From the NCBI GenBank assembly GCA_020850915.1, contig JADZDV010000462.1:1-5891 (forward strand): a stretch of 5,891 nucleotides of DNA. Reading direction: 5' to 3'. The notes below the pieces were generated by a model. The model worked only from the letters and a program-made list of their open reading frames with translations, made no database searches and had not been told where the DNA came from. This document shows positions 1 to 5,459 of the stretch, piece by piece. Origin of the DNA: Chloroflexota bacterium (GTDB lineage: Bacteria; Chloroflexota; UBA6077; JADZDV01). The position numbers were made by a program, and so were the translations under genes. Each line of letters starts with the position of its first letter. Position 1 is the first letter of the stretch.

Positions 1-170
1 CCGTGTGTGGAGTAGCGGCGGCCCATGCGTGCCCTGGCGGCACAGATCGCCTCCACCAGCCTGTGCCCCTGCGCAGCACGCTTCGCGCACACTTGCCCCC
101 ACCAGATCCTGTCAGCTCGTGTGTCAAGAGCCTACACTTGGTGCGCCACGAACGAATGGGGGTTGGGGCT

Positions 171-1091
171 ATGCCCGTGCCCGGATTTCAGAGCCTCATG
201 TTACCGCTGCTCAAACTTGCGGGAGATGGTAAGGAGCACTCGCTGATCGAGGCCGACGACAGACTAGCAACACAGTTCGGCTTGAGCGACACCGACAAGA
301 CCGAGCTCCTGCCAAGCGGAACGCAGAGCAAGTTCTACAACCGGGTGAGATGGGCAGCTACTTACTTGCGGAAGGCCCAGTTGATCGAAAGCCCGCAAAG
401 GGGTCACTTCAGAATCACGCGGAGAGGAGCGCAAACGCTCGGAGACAACCCCAGCGCGATCGACGTTTCGTATCTGATGCGATTTCCTGAATTCGTCGAA
501 TTCCGGCAGCAAGGTCATCCATCGAACGGCGAGCCGCAAACAGCGCAAGCGCCAGAACAAGACACCCAAACTCCGGAAGAGGTGCTTGAGAGTTCCTATC
601 AGCAACTGCGATCGCAACTCGCACAGGAGATTTTGGATCGCGTGAAGAACTGTAGCCCCAAATTCTTCGAGCATCTCGTCGTCGATCTGCTCGTCGCTAT
701 GGGTTACGGTGGGTCCAGGAAGGATGCAGGCCAAGCTGTCGGCCAGACAGGCGATGCAGGCATCGACGGGATCATCAAAGAGGACAAGCTCGGGCTGGAC
801 GTTGTTTACATCCAGGCCAAGCGCTGGGAGGGCGTGGTGGGTAGACCCGTCGTCCAGGCCTTCGCTGGTAGCCTGGAGGGAGAGCGAGCGCGCAAAGGTG
901 TACTCATCACCACATCGCACTTCTCGCCCGATGCTATTAGCTACGTTCGACGTATCGAGAAGAAGATCGTGTTGATCGACGGTGAGCAGCTAGCACAGCT
1001 CATGATCGAGCACGGCGTTGGGGTTAACGAGGTTGTGAGCTATACCATCAAGCGGGTCGATGCGGACTACTTTGAAGAACAGGTCATCTGA
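171..1091 (+). CDS. mrr: Mrr-type restriction endonuclease (type IV, modified-DNA specific)
   Basis: This cytosolic nuclease is expected to cleave DNA carrying methylated bases. Residues about 1-90 form the Mrr N-terminal winged-helix-like domain (seen: ELLPSG, FYNRVRWAATYL, ESPQRGHFRIT). A polar linker rich in Gln, Glu and Pro covers about 115-145. Residues about 157-275 form the Mrr catalytic domain, a PD-(D/E)xK fold: GDAGIDG at 194-200 supplies Asp199 and QAK at 215-217 supplies Lys217, followed by GRPVVQAFAG and KGVLITTSHFS. At 306 aa it is close to E. coli Mrr in size, so it looks intact. I chose ATG 171 because the family's N-terminal domain begins there; the frame stays open to position 3, but the extra residues look non-coding. 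The ribosome site is weak (G-rich, 158-168). Sampled rows are about 55-58% GC against about 80% in comEC, which suggests horizontal acquisition. No methylase or specificity partner is adjacent, as expected for type IV. Confidence 0.92.
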   Translation: MPVPGFQSLMLPLLKLAGDGKEHSLIEADDRLATQFGLSDTDKTELLPSGTQSKFYNRVRWAATYLRKAQLIESPQRGHFRITRRGAQTLGDNPSAIDVSYLMRFPEFVEFRQQGHPSNGEPQTAQAPEQDTQTPEEVLESSYQQLRSQLAQEILDRVKNCSPKFFEHLVVDLLVAMGYGGSRKDAGQAVGQTGDAGIDGIIKEDKLGLDVVYIQAKRWEGVVGRPVVQAFAGSLEGERARKGVLITTSHFSPDAISYVRRIEKKIVLIDGEQLAQLMIEHGVGVNEVVSYTIKRVDADYFEEQVI

Positions 1092-1356
1092 GAAGATCAA
1101 TCGCGAGATCGTCGCCTACGAAGCCATGCACCCGCGACTCGCTGAAGAACGCCTGGGTGAATGGGTTGCGATCCACCAGGGGGCGCTTGTCGATCACGAC
1201 CGAGAGCTCTCGGCACTGTACAAGCGCATCCGAGCACGCTACGGCCGCACTTCTGTGCTGCTTCGCCAGGTCTCCAGCCAGCCACAAGAAGAGCTTCGAG
1301 TCGGAACGCCGAGCACAGGACGGCGAACCGACCCCCTGGACACACGCCCCTCTTGA
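1060..1356 (+). CDS. Small DUF5678-like protein, function unknown
   Basis: A 98-aa hypothetical protein. Residues 13-80 resemble the small DUF5678-type proteins common in Chloroflexota and cyanobacteria: a charged N-terminal helix (INREIVAYEAMHPRL, 13-27), a short strand pair (GEWVAIHQGALVDHD, 33-47), a helix (ELSALYKRIRARYG) and a final strand (SVLLRQV, 65-71). From memory, these proteins often sit beside a retropepsin-like aspartyl protease gene, but none follows here. The tail after residue 80 (GTPSTGRRTDPLDTRPS) is low complexity and may be a degraded or extended end. The ORF overlaps the mrr stop by 32 bp. An in-frame TTG at 1072 is an alternative start, and neither start has a good ribosome site. 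The assignment rests on recalled motif similarity and the function is unknown. It has no signal peptide or membrane segment. Confidence 0.65.
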   Translation: MRTTLKNRSSEKINREIVAYEAMHPRLAEERLGEWVAIHQGALVDHDRELSALYKRIRARYGRTSVLLRQVSSQPQEELRVGTPSTGRRTDPLDTRPS

Positions 1357-1380
1357 CAACGGCTCGCCACGGGATACCAT
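1353..1380 (+). promoter_or_regulatory. Candidate sigma70-type promoter of comEA-comEC
   Basis: A perfect -35 hexamer TTGACA (1353-1358), a 16-bp spacer and TACCAT (1375-1380, 4 of 6 matches to TATAAT) sit 46 bp upstream of the comEA start. The -35 element overlaps the stop codon of the small upstream ORF. Transcription would begin near 1386-1388, at the foot of the leader hairpin. The call is by consensus only. Confidence 0.6.
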
Positions 1381-1387
1381 GACGGCG

Positions 1388-1407
1388 CACGCCGAGCGAA
1401 CGGCGTG
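1388..1407 (+). promoter_or_regulatory. GC-rich hairpin in the comEA leader
   Basis: CACGCCG (1388-1394) pairs with CGGCGTG (1401-1407) around the 6-base loop AGCGAA. One G-U pair and one further G-C pair can extend the stem below. It lies between the putative promoter and the ribosome site GAGGGG (1409-1414). There is no U tract, so it is not an obvious intrinsic terminator; it could stabilise or tune the 5' end of the comEA transcript. Confidence 0.4.
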
Positions 1408-1425
1408 TGAGGGGTTCGACGTTCC

Positions 1426-2013
1426 GTGTCGCCGTGGGCCTGGGTCCTCCGCTATCGGGGCTACCTGGCTGCCGCGCTGATCGGCGCCGGGGTGGCGCTG
1501 GGGGCGGTGGCCCTGCTCGTGCCGCGGCCGGCGGCTTCCGTGGCGATCGTCGCGACCACTCCGACGCCCCGGCCGTCGCCCAGCCCGGCCCCGCTGGTGA
1601 CCGTCCACGTGGCCGGGGCCGTCGAGGCGCCGGGGGTCTACCGGCTCGCGGCTGACTCGCGGGTCCAGGACGCCGTCACGGCGGCCGGCGGGTTCGCCGA
1701 GGCGGCGGACCGCGAGAGCCTCAACCTGGCGGCGCGCGTCCTGGACGGACAGCAGCTCGTCGTGCGGAGCCTCGTACCCGCCGCTACGGGCAGTCCCGGC
1801 GTCTCGACGGCGGCCGGCGGGCGTGTTCGTCTGAACGTCGCCAGCCGAGCGGAGCTGGAGAGCCTGCCTGGCGTCGGGCCGACCATCGCCCAGCGGATCG
1901 TCGATCGCCGCGAGCGGCAGGGGCCGTTCCTGTCGCTGGAGCAGCTTCGGGACGAGAAGATCGTCAACGGACCGACGCTGGAGCGCCTGCGCGACCTCGT
2001 CTCGCTGGAGTAG
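1426..2013 (+). CDS. comEA: ComEA family competence DNA receptor
   Basis: A membrane-anchored DNA-binding protein that captures incoming double-stranded DNA for natural transformation and passes it to ComEC. The 195 residues show one N-terminal membrane segment (about 13-33, YLAAALIGAGVALGAVALLV), a Pro/Thr/Ser-rich linker (44-56), an SLBB domain (about 57-115; VHVAGAVEAPGVYRL, then QDAVTAAGGF) and a C-terminal helix-hairpin-helix domain (134-194). The first HhH is canonical (LNVASRAELESLPGVGPTIAQRIVDRR). The second has a less typical hairpin (KIVNGPTLERLRDL instead of a GIG-type turn). GTG 1426 is chosen because GAGGGG lies 11 bases upstream and the membrane segment follows directly. comEC starts 6 bp after the stop, so the two are almost certainly co-transcribed. 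Domain order and length are normal for the family. Confidence 0.92.
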   Translation: MSPWAWVLRYRGYLAAALIGAGVALGAVALLVPRPAASVAIVATTPTPRPSPSPAPLVTVHVAGAVEAPGVYRLAADSRVQDAVTAAGGFAEAADRESLNLAARVLDGQQLVVRSLVPAATGSPGVSTAAGGRVRLNVASRAELESLPGVGPTIAQRIVDRRERQGPFLSLEQLRDEKIVNGPTLERLRDLVSLE

Positions 2014-2019
2014 CCGCCC

Positions 2020-4311
2020 GTGCTGCTCTGGCTGGCCTGCGCCTGGCTGCTCGGCCTCGGCTGGAGCGCGCTCGGCGGGCCGCCGAGCAGCAGCCCGCTG
2101 CCGGCCGCGGGCCTGCTCACCGCCGGCGGACTGCTCACGCCGAACCGCGGCGTTCGGATCGCCGTGCTCTGTGGCGCTGCTTTCTTGCTCGGGCTGGCCC
2201 GCGGCAGCATCCCATCACCGCCCGACTCGCTCGCGGCGCTCGGCGGCCAGACGCTGGAGCTGCGCGGCTCGGTCTCGGCGCCGCCGACCTGCCAGCCGGC
2301 CTGGTGCCTCGTGCCCGTGGAGGTCGAGCAGGCGCGCGCCGGAGACGCCTGGACGGACACCCCGTCGAAGCTGAACGTCTGGACGGACGGCCGCCAGCCA
2401 CCGGCCTTCGGCCAGGGCGTGCTGCTCCGGGGGCGATTGCGCGTCGAATCGACGGGCTCGCCCGCCCGCGGCCCGGGCCTGGTCGCTGCCTCGATGTTCC
2501 ATCCTGTCATACGAACTGTCGAACGCGCCGGCTTCGACGTGCGCGTCCCGCTGGAGCGAGCGCGGGCCGCCCTCGAGCGTCGCCTGAGCGAGCTGGTGCC
2601 GGGACCGGCCGGGCAGCTTGCCGCCGGGCTGCTGCTCGGGCGTCAGGCGCTGCTCGACCCGGCCCTGCGCGACCAGATGCGGGCCACCGGCACGAGCCAC
2701 CTTATGGCCGTCTCCGGCTACAACGTGGCCGTCGTCGCGGGCATTCTGCTGGCCGGACTGTCGCGGCTCGTTCACCGACGCCTGGCCGTCCTGGCGGCGA
2801 TGGGCGGGGTCGTCCTCTACACGGCCCTCGTCGGCGCGCCGCCCTCGGCCGTGCGCGCCGCCTTCATGGCCGGCGCGACCTCGCTCTCCGTCCTGGTGGG
2901 CCGCCTGCCAGACGCGCTCACCTCGCTGGTCGTCGCGGCCGCCATCATGGTCGGCGTCGATCCTATCCTCGTCTCGGACGTCGGCTTCCAGTTCTCCTGC
3001 GCGGCCACGGCCGGCCTGGTACTCCTGGCCCAGCCGCTCGACAACACCCTCCCGCGGAAACTCCGCCCGATCTTGGAGCCGTTGGTCGTCACCCTGGCGG
3101 CGGAGATCGCCACCCTGCCGCTCGTGCTGCACTACTTCCAGAGTGCCCAGCTCGTCGGGCCGCTCGCCAACGTGCTCGTGCAGCCTTCGATTACCCCGCT
3201 CATGGCGCTCGGCGCGCTCGCGCTCTTGCTGGGCTGGCTCTGGCCCTTCGCCCTCGTCCTGGGCGGCCTGGCGCAGCTCGTCGGCGGCTACATGAGCGCC
3301 GTCCTAGCCTGGACGGCCGGCCTGCCGGGCGCCGGCGCGCGCAGCGGCGGCTTTCCCATCTGGGCCGTCCTGGCGAGTTACGCCATCCTGCTCGCGGCCA
3401 TCGCTCTGACGCGCACCACCCCGTTCAAGACGTGGTCGCTGCCGCGGCGACTCGCGACCGTCGGTCTGTCGCTCCCGGTGGCGCTGGCGCTGTTGCTGTT
3501 CGCCGTGGATCGACCGAGCCTCGCCCCGGGCGAGCTGCGCGTGCGCTTCCTGGACGGCCCTGCGTCAGACCTGGCGCTCGTGGAAGTGGGCGGGGGGCCC
3601 AGGCTGCTCGTCGGCGCGGCCCAGGCGGCCAACGCGGTCGGCATCATCGGCGAGCGGCTGCCCTGTCTCAACCGCTCCCTGGACCTCTTCGTCGTGACCG
3701 ACGCCAGCGAGCGCGTCGCGTCGTGGGTGGAGGAGCTGCTCCGCCGCTACCCGCCCCGCGCCCTGGTCCGGCCTCGTCAGACGGACGCGACCGCTCCCCT
3801 CGTCCAGGCTGCCGCGGACGCGCGGCCGAGCGTGACGACCTGGAGCGTCGAGGACTCGTTGCACCTGGCGATCGGCTCGGAGCTGGAGCTAGAGGCCGCG
3901 AGCGAGGCGGACGAGGCAGGTCCACGCCGCCTGGCGGTGCAGCTCCGCTATCGTGGGGCACGCGTCGTCCTGCCCGGCGGGCGCCCGATCGGGCCCTGGT
4001 CGGACGGGCCGACGGTCGTGAAGCTCGCCCGAGGCCAGAGTCCGCCGGCCGACCTGCTCCAGACTATCTCCGCGCCGACGAGCCTGCTCGTGTTCCCGAG
4101 CGCTCCGTCGGGTCGCGCGCTGGACCGCCTGCCGGAGCGCCCGCGGGTCGTGCGACTGGACCAGACGGGCGAACTGGAGCTGCGCCTGGGCGGGCCGCTG
4201 CTCCGCGTCACGCCGCTCCGCTGTCCCGACCGGGCGTTCGATCTCCTGCTGGACGCGCTGGGACCCTCCGCGGACGCGCCGTTTGCCGTCCTGGCACGCT
4301 GCTCGCCGTGA
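2020..4311 (+). CDS. comEC: ComEC/Rec2 family DNA-uptake channel with degenerate C-terminal domain
   Basis: The inner-membrane channel that moves one DNA strand into the cytoplasm during transformation. The 763 residues follow the family plan. N-terminal hydrophobic segments (about 1-18 and 29-60) precede an OB-like DUF4131 region (about 75-165; LELRGSVSAPP, FGQGVLLRGRLR). The Competence domain (about 190-465) carries LAAGLLLGRQALL, the conserved HLMAVSGYNVAVVAG (227-241), GAPPSAVRAAFMA and SDVGFQFSCAAT, with many membrane helices. A last helix (about 481-496) leads to a C-terminal region where others have a metallo-beta-lactamase-like domain. Here LRVRFLDGPASD (506-517) stands where DVGQGD is usual, and VVTDASERVASW (558-569) stands where the HxHxDH motif is usual, so metal ligands are absent. 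The GTG start has GGAG at 2007-2010, inside the end of comEA. No frameshift is seen; the frame is open throughout. Confidence 0.93.
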   Translation: MLLWLACAWLLGLGWSALGGPPSSSPLPAAGLLTAGGLLTPNRGVRIAVLCGAAFLLGLARGSIPSPPDSLAALGGQTLELRGSVSAPPTCQPAWCLVPVEVEQARAGDAWTDTPSKLNVWTDGRQPPAFGQGVLLRGRLRVESTGSPARGPGLVAASMFHPVIRTVERAGFDVRVPLERARAALERRLSELVPGPAGQLAAGLLLGRQALLDPALRDQMRATGTSHLMAVSGYNVAVVAGILLAGLSRLVHRRLAVLAAMGGVVLYTALVGAPPSAVRAAFMAGATSLSVLVGRLPDALTSLVVAAAIMVGVDPILVSDVGFQFSCAATAGLVLLAQPLDNTLPRKLRPILEPLVVTLAAEIATLPLVLHYFQSAQLVGPLANVLVQPSITPLMALGALALLLGWLWPFALVLGGLAQLVGGYMSAVLAWTAGLPGAGARSGGFPIWAVLASYAILLAAIALTRTTPFKTWSLPRRLATVGLSLPVALALLLFAVDRPSLAPGELRVRFLDGPASDLALVEVGGGPRLLVGAAQAANAVGIIGERLPCLNRSLDLFVVTDASERVASWVEELLRRYPPRALVRPRQTDATAPLVQAAADARPSVTTWSVEDSLHLAIGSELELEAASEADEAGPRRLAVQLRYRGARVVLPGGRPIGPWSDGPTVVKLARGQSPPADLLQTISAPTSLLVFPSAPSGRALDRLPERPRVVRLDQTGELELRLGGPLLRVTPLRCPDRAFDLLLDALGPSADAPFAVLARCSP

Positions 4312-4320
4312 CCGCGCACG

Positions 4321-4368
4321 TGTGAGGCACCAGTATCCAGCTCCCGCCGCTGGGTTCGTTGCCTCACA
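4321..4368 (+). promoter_or_regulatory. Nested stem-loop just after comEC
   Basis: TGTGAGGCA (4321-4329) is the exact reverse complement of TGCCTCACA (4360-4368). Inside the 30-base loop, CCAGC (4337-4341) pairs with GCTGG (4349-4353). The structure begins 10 bases past the comEC stop and has no T run after it, so it is a poor intrinsic terminator. It could be a 3'-end structure of the comEC transcript or part of the leader of the next gene. Confidence 0.4.
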
Positions 4369-4380
4369 ACAAGAGTCTCC

Positions 4381-4394
4381 CGAGAAGCTTCTCG
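4381..4394. promoter_or_regulatory. 14-bp perfect palindrome, candidate operator
   Basis: CGAGAAGCTTCTCG equals its own reverse complement with no central gap. A gapless palindrome is a poor RNA hairpin, so binding by a dimeric protein is the likelier role if it has one. It sits about 100 bp upstream of the peptidase C26 start. No regulator is known for it. Confidence 0.35.
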
Positions 4395-4412
4395 CTGTGT
4401 CGGCCCGTCGCT

Positions 4413-4430
4413 GTGTACCCTCTCGTACAC
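4413..4430. promoter_or_regulatory. Interrupted dyad GTGTAC-6-GTACAC
   Basis: GTGTAC (4413-4418) and GTACAC (4425-4430) are inverted around the 6-base spacer CCTCTC. The site could be an 18-bp operator or a short hairpin in the leader of the peptidase C26 gene, 60 bp upstream of its start. Confidence 0.35.
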
Positions 4431-4490
4431 GCCCTGGCGCACACGATCGGGCGGGCAGCCGAGAGACCCAGGAGAGAGGACCACCCACAC

Positions 4491-5234
4491 ATGGACGCCC
4501 AGCGCCCGCTGATCGGGCTGACGATTGGCCGTGACCTGCCCCATCATCCGGACTATCTGCGCCTGCGACGGACCTATCCGGACGCCATTCTCGCTGCCGG
4601 CGGCGCGCCCGTCCTGATCCCTCCGATGGACGATCCCACAGCCCTGCGCGCCCTCTTCGACGCCCTGGACGGCATCATCTTCCCCGGCGGCGCCGACGTC
4701 GACCCCGCTCGCTACGGCGAGACGCGCGACGCGACCACCGAGGTGGACGAGGTGCTGGACCACCTGGAGCTCCGGCTCGCCGAGTGGGCCGTCTCGGCCG
4801 ATCTACCCACGCTGGGCATCTGTCGCGGCCAGCAACTGCTGAACGTCGCCCTCGGCGGGGCGCTCATTCAGGACCTGCCGCGCGAGCCGGTCCTCCACCG
4901 TCAGCCGGGCCGGCGCTCCGAGCAGTCGCACACGATCCGGGTGGCCGAGGGCTCACGCCTGGCGGCGGTCCTCGGCGACACCTCGATCCAGGTCAACAGC
5001 TTCCACCATCAGGCGGTGCGTGAGGTCGGTCGTGGCCTCCATGCCGTTGCCTGGGCGCCCGACGGCGTCATCGAAGGCACGGAGAGCGTGGACCACGCCT
5101 TCCTGCTGACGATCCAGTTCCACCCGGAGGACCTGGTCGCCGACCACGAGCCCAGCCGACGCCTGTTCCTCGCGCTGGTCGAAGCCAGCCGCGAGCGCGC
5201 TCGGCGGCGCCACCCCTCCCCGGCGCGTCGCTGA
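4491..5234 (+). CDS. Peptidase C26 / gamma-glutamyl-gamma-aminobutyrate hydrolase family protein
   Basis: A cytosolic class I glutamine-amidotransferase-like hydrolase expected to cleave gamma-glutamyl amide bonds, as PuuD does with gamma-glutamyl-GABA. The 247 residues contain the catalytic set in the right places: the nucleophile elbow GICRGQQ with Cys111, and QFHPE with His211 and Glu213. Family marks FPGGADVDP (64-72), NVALGG (118-123) and VNSFHHQAV (168-176) are also present. ATG 4491 is chosen because AGGAGAGAGGA (4470-4480) is a strong ribosome site 10 bases upstream and the family's N-terminal strand (RPLIGLTIG) begins at once; the frame extends upstream to 4359 with no recognisable domain. 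No putrescine-pathway partners flank it, so the true substrate is open, and I give no gene symbol. A short Arg-rich tail ends the protein. A parS-like site follows 11 bp after the stop. Confidence 0.92.
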   Translation: MDAQRPLIGLTIGRDLPHHPDYLRLRRTYPDAILAAGGAPVLIPPMDDPTALRALFDALDGIIFPGGADVDPARYGETRDATTEVDEVLDHLELRLAEWAVSADLPTLGICRGQQLLNVALGGALIQDLPREPVLHRQPGRRSEQSHTIRVAEGSRLAAVLGDTSIQVNSFHHQAVREVGRGLHAVAWAPDGVIEGTESVDHAFLLTIQFHPEDLVADHEPSRRLFLALVEASRERARRRHPSPARR

Positions 5235-5244
5235 CCGCCCGGAT

Positions 5245-5260
5245 TGTTTCACGTGAAACA
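5245..5260. other. parS: parS centromere-like site (ParB binding)
   Basis: TGTTTCACGTGAAACA is a perfect 16-bp palindrome and an exact match to the conserved bacterial chromosomal parS consensus (TGTTNCACGTGAAACA in Bacillus subtilis; GTTTCACGTGAAAC core in actinobacteria). In those systems ParB, a CTP-dependent clamp, loads here and spreads to organise and segregate the origin region. The site is intergenic, between the C26 gene and the NHL lipoprotein gene, so coding constraint does not explain it. It has no central loop or T run, so it is not a terminator. parA and parB are not in the window. Confidence 0.87.
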
Positions 5261-5301
5261 TTCCTCGCCGCTCTCGCTCCCACCGCTGGCTGTCGGAACC
5301 A

Positions 5302-5327
5302 CGGCGTGGGCGTCTTCGGCGTGGGCG
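5302..5327. repeat. Tandem 11-bp direct repeat
   Basis: CGGCGTGGGCG occurs at 5302-5312 and again at 5317-5327, a 15-bp period, in the gap between parS and the lipoprotein gene. Tandem sites of this spacing can be binding sites for a regulator, but in GC-rich DNA the pair may be chance. Confidence 0.35.
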
Positions 5328-5424
5328 CCCAATTGCGCACGTTCTGGGAGTAACACGCTATCGTTACACAGCCGGCGCCGTTTGCGCCTGTTGCACCCTC
5401 CGACCGTCTGCGACACCACCCTGG

Positions 5425-5446
5425 GCCTCCGCCAGGAGGCGCCTGG
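5425..5446 (+). promoter_or_regulatory. Two mutually exclusive hairpins before the lipoprotein ribosome site
   Basis: GCCTCC (5425-5430) can pair with GGAGGC (5435-5440) around GCCA. Alternatively CCAGG (5432-5436) can pair with CCTGG (5442-5446), which would cover the first two G's of the ribosome site GGGAG (5445-5449). The two pairings share bases 5435-5436, so both cannot form together. Any regulatory meaning is inference. Confidence 0.25.
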
Positions 5447-5459
5447 GAGAGAAGCCCGC

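Noticed and set aside
3..170. In-frame upstream extension of mrr (56 extra residues)
   Set aside because: The extension is Pro/Cys/His-rich with no family similarity, while the Mrr N-terminal domain begins at ATG 171.
1..170. Possible end or start of another gene, or an mrr promoter (TACACT at 133-138)
   Set aside because: No frame on either strand shows a recognisable product, and the -10-like element has no convincing -35 partner, so nothing is annotated here.
1379..1480. ATG at 1379 as the comEA start
   Set aside because: It is out of frame with comEA and belongs to a short frame without features; GTG 1426 has a ribosome site and leads into the membrane segment.
2215..3132. 305-aa minus-strand open frame inside comEC
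   Set aside because: Low-complexity Arg/Gly/Gln-rich product with no recognisable motif; antisense shadow of comEC.
2304..4325. 673-aa open frame overlapping comEC in another + frame
   Set aside because: It is Arg/Ala/Pro/Gly rich with no domain, as expected for a shadow frame in GC-rich DNA; comEC in the other frame has clear family motifs.
4359..4490. 44-residue upstream extension of the C26 protein
   Set aside because: It runs through the dyads, shows no family similarity, and a strong ribosome site precedes ATG 4491.
3948..4763. 271-aa minus-strand open frame across the comEC end and C26 start
   Set aside because: It spans two well-supported + strand genes and their intergenic region and has no recognisable domain.
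5245..5260. Palindrome read as an intrinsic terminator of the C26 gene
   Set aside because: It has no loop and no T run, and it matches parS exactly.
4953..5261. Minus-strand ORF starting MFHVKQ at the palindrome, resembling the parS-derived start of some rsmG genes
   Set aside because: The start residues simply read through parS; the rest is antisense to the C26 gene and shows no methyltransferase motifs.
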